64,000 nt of DNA from Chengkuizengella sediminis (GTDB lineage Bacteria > Bacillota > Bacilli > Paenibacillales > KCTC-33759): positions 1-64,000 of the forward strand of contig NZ_SIJC01000004.1 in NCBI RefSeq assembly GCF_010078385.1. Direction: 5' to 3'. Below, piece after piece: positions 28,379 to 36,614 of the stretch. Position 1 is the first letter of the stretch, and each line of letters starts with the position of its first letter. The notes beneath the pieces are model-generated. The model did no database searches, was not told the DNA's origin, and saw only the letters and a list, made by a program, of their open reading frames with translations. A program made the position numbers and the translations under genes.

Positions 28379-28403
28379 TGTAAACTATACAGTGTAGTTT
28401 ACA
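28379..28403. promoter_or_regulatory. TetR-type operator O1 over the dehydrogenase -10
   Basis: TGTAAACTA and TAGTTTACA form a 25-bp palindrome with a 7-bp centre. It covers the minus-strand -10 TATAGT (28389-28384), whose -35 TTGACT lies at 28412-28407 with a 17-bp spacer, and also the plus-strand -35 TTTACA (28398-28403). Confidence 0.8.
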
Positions 28404-28419
28404 TTAAGTCAATATTTTT

Positions 28420-28440
28420 TATACTACACAGTGTAGTTTA
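28420..28440. promoter_or_regulatory. TetR-type operator O2 over the tetR -10
   Basis: ACTACACAGTGTAGT (28423-28437) is a perfect 15-bp palindrome that shares GTGTAGTTTAC with O1. It overlaps the plus-strand -10 TATACT (28420-28425), which pairs with TTTACA at 28398-28403 over a 16-bp spacer. Both promoters are therefore blocked by the same protein. Confidence 0.78.
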
Positions 28441-28470
28441 CTTAAAAATGTAGAAGGTGAGTACTCAGCT

Positions 28471-29088
28471 ATGAATGATGAATTAAAAAAAACAGCAAAC
28501 ATTTCAAAAAAACGTGAAACTATTATGGATGGAGCTATCAAAGCATTTGTGATGGAAGGATACGAAAAGGCATCAATGGATCGAATTGCTTATCATGCAG
28601 AAGTTTCAAAACGAACGGTTTATAATCATTTTGCCAATAAGGATGATCTGTTCCAAGCCGTTTTTAAAAGATTACTATCTGAACAGGAGTTATTAAAAAA
28701 TATCAGTTATGATCCTGATAAAACTATAGAAGAGCAGCTTGCCCTTTTCGCTGATGCAGAAATTTTTCTGATTAATGATCCAAGTCGACTAGCATTATGC
28801 AAGGTGCTTACCACTGTATTTATTCAAGACTCCCAGTTGGCTATGGAAACAAAATCTAAGTATGGTCCACCTCATACCAATCTTGTAAACTGGTTAAAAT
28901 CAGCAGATGAAGATGGACGAATGGAAATCCCCGATCCACACTTGGCTGCTCAGATCTTTCATGCCATGATCGAAGGAGCCCTAACCTGGCCTGCTCTCTT
29001 CCAACCATGTCAAACTGAGGAACAGCTTAAACCTTTAAAAGAAAATATGATAGAAACATTTCTGAGCCGATTTGGGAAGAACACTTAA
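28471..29088 (+). CDS. TetR/AcrR-family transcriptional regulator
   Basis: 205 residues. N-terminal helix-turn-helix (about 15-60) with AIKAFVMEGYEKASMDRIA and VSKRTVYNHFANKDDLF; the C-terminal ligand domain is of the TetR_C_33/AefR-like kind. Presumably represses itself and the divergent dehydrogenase/DUF6326 unit via O1 and O2. AAGGTGAG lies about 12 nt upstream of the ATG. A GC-rich hairpin follows at 29153-29184. Confidence 0.93.
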   Translation: MNDELKKTANISKKRETIMDGAIKAFVMEGYEKASMDRIAYHAEVSKRTVYNHFANKDDLFQAVFKRLLSEQELLKNISYDPDKTIEEQLALFADAEIFLINDPSRLALCKVLTTVFIQDSQLAMETKSKYGPPHTNLVNWLKSADEDGRMEIPDPHLAAQIFHAMIEGALTWPALFQPCQTEEQLKPLKENMIETFLSRFGKNT

Positions 29089-29152
29089 AAGCTCTAATAT
29101 GTTAAATCCAATGAGAGTCCCATTCCGTTGTATCTCATATACCATTTGGAAA

Positions 29153-29190
29153 GTTAGAGGGGGGATCTAGGCAACCCCTCTAACTCTATT
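29153..29190 (+). terminator. tetR terminator candidate
   Basis: GTTAGAGGGG (29153-29162) pairs perfectly with CCCCTCTAAC (29175-29184); the T run after it is weak (TCTATTTAATTT). Confidence 0.5.
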
Positions 29191-29272
29191 TAATTTGCCG
29201 CAGGAGGTGGTGGCGTTATTGATGTTGAGGTATTAGTAATTTGGTATCTATTGTCATCATTTGACTAGCTAT

Positions 29273-29869
29273 TTAATATTGACTTTTTTCGTGAAACCAT
29301 AATGTTGCAATCCATTTTTCTCCTTCTTTTACTAGACAACCTTCATGTTTTGAAAACAAATGTCTTTTATTTGAATCTTTTTTACAATTTTCAAAAACTA
29401 ATAATGTTCCTTCTGATGGAGTCACTTTAATATCAAGATCAGGAAATAAAGTTTCTCCACCTAGACTCACATTATTCAAATAAATTAGCGCAGTAATAAT
29501 TCGTTGTCCACTTTGTGAAATCGTCGTTCTCCCTAACTGGGTAAAAGTATCAAAGGAATCAAAATGAGCATTAAATTTCCCTCCAACTTTATATCTTACT
29601 ACTTGTAGCTGTTCAGCATAATTTAATGGATATTTAACAATAGACGCAATACGTTCACATACCTGACGAACAGTTTCATGTGAATCATGTTGAAACCAAG
29701 TATGACCTGATTTCCTAACTTCAGATATTTTCGATGCTCCCATAACTTTTGACGGTTCAAGCTGGTTTTTAGCTAGATCAATTAATTCACTACATTCTTT
29801 TTGGGTTACAATCTTTTCGTAACTAGCTATAAAAGGATCATCATATAACAAGTTAGATGGTTTTTTCAT
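29273..29869 (-). CDS. 2-oxoglutarate/Fe(II)-dependent dioxygenase, prolyl 4-hydroxylase type
   Basis: 198 residues of the P4Hc family. Iron ligands His102 and Asp104 (HFD) and His175, with the 2-oxoglutarate lysine ten residues later (Lys185 in GEKW), are all present, as is the GGETLFP core. Probably hydroxylates proline or another residue in a protein; the substrate is unknown. It stands alone on the minus strand, converging on tetR. Confidence 0.9.
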   Translation of the reverse strand: MKKPSNLLYDDPFIASYEKIVTQKECSELIDLAKNQLEPSKVMGASKISEVRKSGHTWFQHDSHETVRQVCERIASIVKYPLNYAEQLQVVRYKVGGKFNAHFDSFDTFTQLGRTTISQSGQRIITALIYLNNVSLGGETLFPDLDIKVTPSEGTLLVFENCKKDSNKRHLFSKHEGCLVKEGEKWIATLWFHEKSQY

Positions 29870-30238
29870 ATATATTTCTCCCCTATTACATATCGATGTG
29901 AAATTTTCTAAAACACATTAATATACTATGCTAGTTAAAATAAGTAGGTTCTAGATTAAAAACCCAAATGTGGTTTATCGCAAAAACACAAGAAAGGTTA
30001 TCACCTAGCTAATGGGAAGATACGCTGTAGGCATTTCATATAGGTGACTTTGACTCCACATTGTGATCGAGAAATTAAGCTTTAGTTCTTCCATATATAC
30101 ATCAGATTGTTATAATTAAATTGATACATGTAATGTTTTATACAATGAATGATTGATGAATTGTGCTAATTTAATAGAATGGACTGACAAAACAATTCAT
30201 ATTAAAGAAAGTTACATATAGGAGAGAAGGTAGACTGA
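29870..30238. other. Intergenic region without recognisable features
   Basis: Divergent spacer between the oxygenase and the MFS gene. It must hold both promoters, but no hexamer pair, operator or structured element stood out, and no short gene is supportable. Confidence 0.4.
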
Positions 30239-31579
30239 ATGATGTCGATTAATGATGAAGCACAAGCTATAAAAAGTCAACCAACTTGGTTACAAAATTA
30301 CATTGATTCTCCAGAAAAGCAACGACAGTTATATCGACGGACGTTGATTATAGTTGTCATTTCACAAATTTTCGGGGGTGCAGGACTTGCAGCAGGTCTA
30401 ACGGTAGGAGCACTTCTTGCACAAGACATGTTAGGTACAGATAGTTATGCAGGGGTTCCAGTTGCCTTGTTTACTTTGGGATCTGCTGCGTCTGCATTGC
30501 TTGTAGGACGAATTTCCCAGCATTTTGGTCGTCGTTCAGGGCTTGCCACAGGATTCTTAACTGGTGGACTCGGTGCAATAGGAGTGGTCATTGCAGCATT
30601 AACTAATAATATAGCACTTCTTTTTGCTTCACTACTAATCTATGGTGCTGGAAATGCTACTAACTTACAAGCACGTTATGCTGGTACAGATCTAGCAAAT
30701 TCCACACAGCGAGGAACAGCAATCAGTATTGCGATGGTTTCAACCACCTTAGGTGCTGTTGCAGGTCCAAACTTGGTTGATGTAATGGGAGGTTTTGCAA
30801 TATCAATTGGAGTCCCAGCTCTAGCTGGTCCGTTCATTTTAGCTGCTGCTGCCTTCACCCTTGCCGGTTTGGTACTTCTAGTTTTACTTCGCCCAGACCC
30901 TCTCCTAGTTGCCAAAGCAATTGAAGAGTTAAAAACTGATGGGGATCATCATAATGACAAAAAATCTAGTAAACTAGCAATAAATAAGCGAGGAATTGTT
31001 ATTGGGACTACAATTATGGTCTCAACTCAAATCGTTATGGTATCCATTATGACAATGACACCTGTACATATGGGGGATCATGGGCATGGTTTGAGAGCGG
31101 TGGGACTAGTCATTGGCTTCCACATAGGAGCAATGTACCTACCATCGCTAGTGACGGGTATCCTTGTAGATAAGATTGGAAGAACTGCAATGGCCATCGC
31201 AGCTGGCGGCATTCTACTTGCTTCTGGTGTTCTGGCTGCAATAGCACCAGTAGATTCCTTGTTGGTACTTATAATTTCACTCGTTTTACTTGGGCTTGGT
31301 TGGAATTTTGGATTGATTAGTGGAACAACCATCATCGTTGATGCAACTAATCCATCCAATCGTGCAAAGATACAAGGAACTGTTGATGTATTAATCGCTT
31401 TAGCTGGAGCATCAGGTGGTGCTCTATCTGGCATAGTTGTAGCTCATTCCAGTTATGCAGCACTTTCATTTGCCGGAGGCATCTTTTCACTACTGCTTAT
31501 TCCAGTTGTTATATGGTCCCTTAGTAATCATAATCGCTATTTTCTAAAAAAATGGAGTATTCAAGGAAAGAGTCGATAA
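30239..31579 (+). CDS. Major facilitator superfamily transporter
   Basis: 446 residues with about 12 membrane segments. The MFS loop motif appears as GRISQHFGRRSG between helices 2 and 3, with its echo VDKIGRTAMAI in the second half, and a His/Asp-rich cytoplasmic loop (about 230-245) divides the halves. Probable drug or metabolite efflux; substrate unknown. TAGGAGAG lies upstream; ATG 30242 is an equal start option. The CPBP protease gene begins on the base after its stop codon. Confidence 0.9.
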   Translation: MMSINDEAQAIKSQPTWLQNYIDSPEKQRQLYRRTLIIVVISQIFGGAGLAAGLTVGALLAQDMLGTDSYAGVPVALFTLGSAASALLVGRISQHFGRRSGLATGFLTGGLGAIGVVIAALTNNIALLFASLLIYGAGNATNLQARYAGTDLANSTQRGTAISIAMVSTTLGAVAGPNLVDVMGGFAISIGVPALAGPFILAAAAFTLAGLVLLVLLRPDPLLVAKAIEELKTDGDHHNDKKSSKLAINKRGIVIGTTIMVSTQIVMVSIMTMTPVHMGDHGHGLRAVGLVIGFHIGAMYLPSLVTGILVDKIGRTAMAIAAGGILLASGVLAAIAPVDSLLVLIISLVLLGLGWNFGLISGTTIIVDATNPSNRAKIQGTVDVLIALAGASGGALSGIVVAHSSYAALSFAGGIFSLLLIPVVIWSLSNHNRYFLKKWSIQGKSR

Positions 31580-32371
31580 ATGAAAAAAATAGATTTTAAA
31601 ATATCATTATTCCTATCATTTATATGTTTTATTACTGGATTTTTTGTTTTGCCTTATCAATTGCATACATTACAACGCACCCTTCCCAATCAATACAATG
31701 AGTTTATAGAAACAATTCCTTTACCAATGAATCTTTTAATCGTTGTTATTTCGTTTCAATTGTTCTTCATATCTTTAGTATTATCTTTTATTGGTATTAA
31801 ATTAGCTCGAAGAACAGGTTTTACTCTAAATATATTAACGTCATTGTTTAATAAGGAAAAAGGGAGTTTGAATAAAAAGGCAGTCTTGTTGTCTGCTATT
31901 TTTGGTATATTTATAGCTTTAATTATTTCTGGAGCAGATAGATTCTTTTATCAATATCAAATTCCCTTGATTGGAGAAAACACTCCTGAATTTTCTTTTC
32001 TAGGATTATTAGTAGGCGTTTTATATGGAGGAGTTTTTGAAGAAATACTACTAAGATTATTTTTTATGTCTTTATTGGTATGGATTTTCCAGAAGATTTT
32101 CAAACGAAATAAAGGTTATTTAAATAATAAGTATTATTGGATTGCAATTGTTATATCGGCTGCCTTGTTTGCTGCTGGTCATTTACCTGCTACTGAAATG
32201 TTGTTCGGAGAGTTAACGACAAATTTAATTTTTAGATGTTTTTTACTAAACGGAATTGGTGGGTTGTTATTTGGATATCTTTATTGGAAAAAAGGTTTTG
32301 AATATGCTGTTTTAGCACATATGGTTTCTCACATTTCATTGCAATTATTATTTATCCCGCTTTTTTATTAG
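31580..32371 (+). CDS. CPBP-family intramembrane metalloprotease
   Basis: 263 residues, about eight membrane segments. The CPBP (CAAX protease and bacteriocin-processing) motifs are intact: Glu154-Glu155 and Arg159 in EEILLR, His201 in GHLPA, His247/His251 in the last helix. Members cleave within membranes; in Firmicutes some give bacteriocin immunity. Its ATG directly abuts the TAA of the MFS gene, so translation is coupled and the pair probably act together or under one signal. Confidence 0.88.
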   Translation: MKKIDFKISLFLSFICFITGFFVLPYQLHTLQRTLPNQYNEFIETIPLPMNLLIVVISFQLFFISLVLSFIGIKLARRTGFTLNILTSLFNKEKGSLNKKAVLLSAIFGIFIALIISGADRFFYQYQIPLIGENTPEFSFLGLLVGVLYGGVFEEILLRLFFMSLLVWIFQKIFKRNKGYLNNKYYWIAIVISAALFAAGHLPATEMLFGELTTNLIFRCFLLNGIGGLLFGYLYWKKGFEYAVLAHMVSHISLQLLFIPLFY

Positions 32372-32481
32372 TATAGTAATTTACAAAAAAAACTATTGGT
32401 TTCGAAAATTTCAAAGAAATTATAAGGGGGTTCTTTCCTATGAATGAAAGCCCATTTTAATCTTCTATTAAAGATAAATTA

Positions 32482-32550
32482 CTATTTTGCATCAATAATA
32501 AAACTTGTATATGGTTCTTCATCAAATTTCAAACCTCCCGAAAGGAACGC
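32482..32550 (-). pseudogene. Relic of a protein C-terminus
   Basis: About 22 codons read like the end of a real protein (SGGLKFDEEPYTSFIID followed by AK and stop) but an in-frame stop precedes it and no start exists. The remainder of 32372-32614 shows nothing further. Confidence 0.25.
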
Positions 32551-32614
32551 CTACTTAACTAGATGAATTAACTGTTCCCTTTTATTTAAATGATTTTTGA
32601 TTTTGTCTATGAAG

Positions 32615-33124
32615 CTACTCTTTTTTTATTTTTAACATAGAATTTGCATTTTCCTGAAATTCATATGGAACTTTAATCTCTTCTACTGTACATGCATTTT
32701 CTATAAGATAACTTATTATCTTATCCAAATGCTCATACCGTTTACCTTCCAAATCCACTAAAGGATAAATGCGAATCTCCTTTTTGGTTACTCTCAATAA
32801 CTCGTTTAACGTTGATATATGAAAATGGTAATCTAGTCTATCAGCATACATAAATAAGAAATGTGCTGAAAGAACAATATCAAATTCTCCATTTTTAAAC
32901 GGTAGGGTTGGTAAAGTAACAGGAACGTAACGTCCATTCGATTTTCTCATGTCTTTAACGCAATCTTTTAAAGCACTCAAACGATGTTTTTTTAGACCTT
33001 CTATATCCTTGAAATAATCCCAAATATAATTTTTTTTGAACATATCCAAATACTCTTCAAACGTTCTCCCAATAAAAACAATTCTTTCTAAATCTAATTT
33101 AGTACTCTGCTTAACTCTATTCAA
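32615..33124 (-). CDS. SAM-methyltransferase-like protein lacking the SAM-binding segment
   Basis: 169 residues from a TTG start with GAGGTGAGG upstream. The sequence resembles Bacillales class I methyltransferases: FIGRTFEEYLDMF at the N-terminus, then NYIWDYF, LPFKNGEFDIVLSAHFLF (motif IV region) and RIYPLVDL. In homologues as I remember them, about 60 residues containing the Gly-rich SAM-binding motif I stand between DMF and NYIWDYF; here the two are joined in frame. So the protein probably cannot bind SAM normally and may be a decaying gene that keeps an open frame. It is 55 bp from the broken RNA ligase-like gene. Confidence 0.6.
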   Translation of the reverse strand: MNRVKQSTKLDLERIVFIGRTFEEYLDMFKKNYIWDYFKDIEGLKKHRLSALKDCVKDMRKSNGRYVPVTLPTLPFKNGEFDIVLSAHFLFMYADRLDYHFHISTLNELLRVTKKEIRIYPLVDLEGKRYEHLDKIISYLIENACTVEEIKVPYEFQENANSMLKIKKE

Positions 33125-33179
33125 CTAACCTCACCTCTTATAAGAACTAACACAATCGTTTATAATACTTTAATTTTAT

Positions 33180-33696
33180 CTATCCTAGAGGAATATCTAG
33201 GTATTTTACATATCTGTTTGTTTCTACTTCTTGATATATTCTTATATAATTGACTTCAAATGTAGGGTAAGGACTAGGTTCTTGTCCAATATTTTTAGCC
33301 ATATCCTTTAATTCTTCACTGGATAGACCCCAAAATGTTTGTCCCAATGTTAAGTGAGGTACATAATCGTCTAATTCCATATATTTTTTTATTAATTCAT
33401 TTTCGGGAGAAATTTCATTAACGATATTCCGATGTATTTCAACTATTTTATCTGATTTAATACTCAAAAAAAATACGCTTTCACCAAAAAACATTGGTTC
33501 TGCTACAGATACTTCAAATAAGGAAAAATCTTTACAAACCCGTTGTAATTTTTCAATCCATCCAATGTCATCAGTCAAACCACCCTGAGCTTTTATCGTA
33601 ATGTGTGGTTCGACTAAATCAACAAGTAAATTATTTTTCCATTGACTTTGGAAATGAATTATCTTTTCTTAATATTCATCTGGAGGTACGATCCCA
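33180..33696 (-). pseudogene. 2'-5' RNA ligase-family (LigT-like) gene, 5' end replaced by an insertion element
   Basis: The two HxT motifs of the 2H phosphoesterase fold are present: PHITIK at about 33610-33593 and PHLTLG further on. Upstream of the first motif the frame continues (GIVPPDEY) but meets a TAA at 33671-33669, and at 33697 the gene runs into the right end of the TnpB element, so its own start codon is gone. Only an internal TTG at 33578 would give a 132-residue product without the first catalytic His. Hence a pseudogene by insertion plus nonsense mutation. Confidence 0.75.
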
Positions 33697-33860
33697 TTGA
33701 ACACTCCCACCACTTAACGCTTTACGTTTGAAGTGGGGGATTCCTAAGTACAGAAACCTAATGGTCTCTAATGGATTAGGCTATCCCCGTAGTTCCTACG
33801 GTTAAGAGACGAATGGCTTCGTTTCTTAGATTAAGTCCTGCGTTAATATCTCGATCATGA
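33697..33860 (-). ncRNA. Candidate omega RNA of the TnpB element
   Basis: Inferred from family knowledge: TnpB nucleases use an RNA made from the 3' end of tnpB and the right end of the element, its guide being the flanking DNA. Here the scaffold would cover the tnpB end and the right-end hairpin and stop at TTCAA; the native guide would begin TGGGATCGTACCTCC (33696 downwards), i.e. the remnant of the LigT-like gene. The 5' limit is a guess. Confidence 0.45.
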
Positions 33861-34897
33861 TGAGTATGGCAAGATGGACATTCCCATTCTCGCAAATTAA
33901 GATTCTTAACGTCTTTGTTTTTGTATCCGCAATTTGAACAAAGTTGGCTTGAAGCGAATGTTTTAGATACAATAATCACATCTTTGCCATACCATTTCGC
34001 TTTATATTCAAGCATCGCACGAAACTTTGCCCAAGAGACTTCCGTTATTGCTTTTGCTAGATTTCCGTTTTTGAGCATGTTTTTTACTTGCAAGTCTTCT
34101 AACCCGATAATGTCGTGGTTTTTGACAACTTCGGTTGAAATTTTTTGCAAATAATCATTTCTAGCATTTGATATTTTTTCTTGGATACACGCCACTTTCA
34201 TTCGTTGCTTATTCCAGTTTGAACTGCCTTTTGTACGTTTAGAAAGAATGCGTTGAGCTCTAGCTAACTTTTTTTCTAAGTTTCTAAAGAACTTAGGATT
34301 AGTATATGTAGTGCCATCCGAAAGGGTAGCAAACTGTTTTAATCCAACATCAATTCCAATGAATGAACCTGTTTTCTTTAGTGAATGAACTTGAGTTTCT
34401 ACTAAAAGTGAAACAAAATATTTACCACTCGGATTTCGTCTAATGGTGGCATTGATAATTCTACCGTCTACTTCACGACTTTTAGCGAACTTAACTAGAC
34501 CGAGTTTAGGGAGTTTGAGTTTGTTATTGATGATGGCAATATTTCCGTTGGTATGCTTCGTGGTATAAGATTGAACTTTATTCTTCTTCGATTTAAACTT
34601 AGGAGCATCATTTTGCTTTTTGAAGAAACGCTCAAAAGAATCTGATAGATGACGAAGTGAAGATTGCAAAGCAATGCTGTCCACTTCTTTTAACCACATG
34701 AATTCTCTCTTTAGTTTGGGTAATTCAGAGGAGCATGTTCCATACGATAAGCCTTTTCCCGTTTCTTTATATGTATCATTCCACAAACCTAAGAAACGAT
34801 TAAACACAAAACGACTGCAACCCATCGTTTTATGGATTAGGATTTCTTGTTTCTTTGTAGGATAGATGCGAAATTTATAGGCTTTATTGACTAACAT
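33776..34897 (-). CDS. tnpB: RNA-guided endonuclease TnpB
   Basis: 373 residues, full length for TnpB. The N-terminal wedge/REC part begins with [14 protein letters not shown]. The RuvC triad is intact: Asp183 in GIDVGLKQF, Glu267 in GLEDL and Asp350 in HHDRDINA, and the zinc finger has CSNCGY (Cys320, Cys323) and CPSCH (Cys340, Cys343). It is therefore probably an active nuclease cutting targets chosen by the omega RNA next to a short motif; the motif cannot be read with certainty because the left junction is blurred. A GAGG lies before the ATG. Confidence 0.93.
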   Translation of the reverse strand: MLVNKAYKFRIYPTKKQEILIHKTMGCSRFVFNRFLGLWNDTYKETGKGLSYGTCSSELPKLKREFMWLKEVDSIALQSSLRHLSDSFERFFKKQNDAPKFKSKKNKVQSYTTKHTNGNIAIINNKLKLPKLGLVKFAKSREVDGRIINATIRRNPSGKYFVSLLVETQVHSLKKTGSFIGIDVGLKQFATLSDGTTYTNPKFFRNLEKKLARAQRILSKRTKGSSNWNKQRMKVACIQEKISNARNDYLQKISTEVVKNHDIIGLEDLQVKNMLKNGNLAKAITEVSWAKFRAMLEYKAKWYGKDVIIVSKTFASSQLCSNCGYKNKDVKNLNLREWECPSCHTHHDRDINAGLNLRNEAIRLLTVGTTGIA

Positions 34898-35000
34898 ATC
34901 CTCACCTCGCTTAGTTTCATTTTACAACAAAGAGGAAGTGATTACAAACGTTTGTTCGAGTATGCAGGTGCATTCATCCCCCACTTAACTTTCACTCGTT

Positions 35001-35629
35001 TCACATTGTTTCATTTTGAAGTTGGGGGTCTTCTGCTAGGAATAGATAAATACTTTGAATGGCTTCAATTGGGTTAAAATCAATTCTCCCAAAACCTGTT
35101 GCTTTTACTTTAACTCCTTTATCCACTAATGATAAAAGGTCATTAAATCCACTTTTCGATAAACCGAGATGATCTATTGAAACAGCCGGAAGCTTCTCAA
35201 TTATTGTTTTTATCTCTGATAACTGATTTGAATTCATATATAATTCTGTATGCCAATGAGCTAAATCATAAACTCTTCTAGCAAAATAATCTAAACGAGA
35301 TATGTCTTCTGAACCTCCCCGATTTACATTAAATCGAAGTGCTCTCACTCCGATGTCATTTAGTCGAAGGATTTCATCATCTGTTGTGTCGTAAGGCAAC
35401 TGGGTAACTCCAACAAATTTTTCCCCAAGAGTTTCTAAAGCATCTATTAAATAGGTTTGATCAAACCCTTGAAAAGAACCTGAAACAATTGCCCCACCTA
35501 CTACATTTATTCTATCAACATTTTTCAAGTAATCTTCGCAAGAAAAATAATCAGGAATGTAGCCTTGATTTGGGATCAGAGGAGACTTTTTATCAATAAT
35601 ATGTAGATGTGAGAGTCAAAAATTTTCAT
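35001..35629 (-). pseudogene. Amidohydrolase-family gene, frameshifted and 3'-truncated
   Basis: Begins at ATG 35629 (AGGAAGGA upstream) with MKIFDSH, the expected metal-site start of a COG3618-type TIM-barrel hydrolase. Right after it two extra bases (about 35605-35611, apparently a CA duplication) shift the frame; in the shifted frame LHIID continues and the sequence is open through ISRLDYFARRVYDLAHWH and AVSIDHLGLS. Similarity ends at IYLF (about 35045); the last dozen codons come from the left end of the TnpB element. Both start and end are lost to mutation, so no functional enzyme is expected. Confidence 0.7.
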
Positions 35630-35773
35630 CAATATATCCTTCCTATGTTATTAATTTCCGTATCTTCAATTTTATCTTCTGCTTCATCGTCAAAACCAAA
35701 ATATGAATCAAACATCTATCCATACAAAAAAGACAATAGCACAATTTACAACAAACTCATGATACCCGTCCAT

Positions 35774-35801
35774 ACAGATTCATCTTCATAATCATATTCT
35801 A
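35774..35801 (+). promoter_or_regulatory. Candidate sigma-K promoter of the coat gene
   Basis: CATATTCTA (35793-35801) fits the sigma-K -10 pattern CATAnnnTA and AC lies 17 nt upstream (35774-35775). Late mother-cell expression suits a coat protein. Short degenerate motif, so tentative. Confidence 0.35.
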
Positions 35802-35830
35802 TTCTATCACAGAATATGGAGGTGTTTTTC

Positions 35831-36223
35831 ATGACTGTAAAAAAAAGAAAGAAGTTTAAAGAGAATAAAAATTGTATTTGTGATGCGTTAAAAAATATTG
35901 GAGATGTCATTATATTAACTAAAACCGACAATACATTGTTATATGCTTTTGGTGATATTCTCAATTCTTCAAGTGATCCTCTTGAACCATGTTATATAAC
36001 CGTTTATTTTCGAGTCAAAGAAGTTGATAAATGTAATCAATGCATTACGTTAGAATTACTAAAACCAAATGAAGGACGTACAATTGATCCAGGGGAAAAT
36101 TGTTGTGTTCCATTAAATCAAATTTGTACTGATAGTAATCTTGAATTTGATATTGATCCTACGAATCTGTTTATAACTGTTGATTGTAATACGATAAGTT
36201 CATTTCAAATAATAGACCTATAG
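35831..36223 (+). CDS. Spore coat protein, CotY/CotZ family
   Basis: 130 residues from ATG 35831, where GGAGGTG is six nt upstream; a reading five codons longer lacks this. Cys-rich (CICDAL, PCYITV, KCNQC, NCCVPL, QICTDS, VDCNT) with the CotY/CotZ core YFRVKEVDKC-x-x-CITLELL. In Bacillus these proteins form the disulfide-linked crust or outer coat of the spore. Stand-alone gene followed by the terminator at 36304-36337. Indicates a spore-forming host. Confidence 0.85.
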   Translation: MTVKKRKKFKENKNCICDALKNIGDVIILTKTDNTLLYAFGDILNSSSDPLEPCYITVYFRVKEVDKCNQCITLELLKPNEGRTIDPGENCCVPLNQICTDSNLEFDIDPTNLFITVDCNTISSFQIIDL

Positions 36224-36303
36224 GGCATAGTAGGTCTCAAACACTATATAGTGAGAGGGTTATTTTATTTAACGAATCTCATACTTAAATCATTTCTTCA
36301 AAA

Positions 36304-36337
36304 TGGCGTTTATTTCTGCAATGGAATAGACGCCTTT
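36304..36337 (+). terminator. Coat gene terminator
   Basis: GGCGTTTATTTC (36304-36315) pairs with the segment ending in GACGCC (up to 36333) with G-U pairs, followed by TTTTT. Confidence 0.7.
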
Positions 36338-36411
36338 TTGACGTAAAACCAGTGATTAAGGGATTTGTAGCGCAGAATATCGATTGGGAGGTAAAATTAT
36401 AACCAATTCAC

Positions 36412-36442
36412 TTGACTTAGAGTTAACTCTAACCTTTATAAT
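36412..36442 (+). promoter_or_regulatory. MerR-type promoter with 19-bp spacer and palindromic operator
   Basis: TTGACT (36412-36417) and TATAAT (36437-36442) are 19 bp apart, too long for normal recognition. The spacer is occupied by the perfect 16-bp palindrome TTAGAGTTAACTCTAA (36417-36432). This is the layout of MerR-family activated promoters such as those of AdhR/NmlR, whose operators also centre on GAGTTAACTC. It drives the NTF2-like gene. No MerR gene adjoins; one MerR fusion lies at 62625. Confidence 0.85.
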
Positions 36443-36472
36443 CAAATGGAAAATAAAAAATATAGAAAGGAC

Positions 36473-36535
36473 ATGTGGCATAACAAACCGGTAAAAAGAC
36501 ACACTAACACAGTAATTAATAATAGAGCCCGGTAA
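36473..36535 (+). CDS. Possible 20-codon leader ORF
   Basis: Just downstream of the MerR-type promoter, GAAAGGAC is followed by ATG and 20 codons (MWHNKPVKRHTN...) to TAA. A second short frame (13 codons) starts at about 36548 behind AAAGGATAA. Either could be a leader peptide, or both could be debris of a deleted first gene of the operon. Confidence 0.25.
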   Translation: MWHNKPVKRHTNTVINNRAR

Positions 36536-36614
36536 AGGAAAGGATAAATGAGTGTCAAATCATTCGTTTTATCAAATATAAAAAAATAGAATATTTAAAA
36601 AGGAGTTATGATTA

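Larger units (their letters stand above)
33697..35040 (-). mobile_element. TnpB-only IS200/IS605-superfamily element (IS1341 group)
   Basis: A TnpB gene without TnpA, bounded by related imperfect hairpins: right end CCCCCACTTC...AAGTGGTGGG ending in TTCAA (33701-33697, minus strand), left end CCCCCAACTTC...TTAAGTGGGGG (about 35026-34977). It interrupts the LigT-like gene on one side and an amidohydrolase gene on the other. The left boundary is inferred from where amidohydrolase similarity stops (about 35035-35045) and may be off by ten bases. With no TnpA it would need one in trans to move. Confidence 0.75.

Noticed and set aside
29196-29265. Minus-strand reading ending TPPPPAAN then stop, just after the oxygenase gene
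   Set aside because: Looks protein-like, but a stop precedes it within 25 codons and no start codon exists. Too short to call even as a relic.
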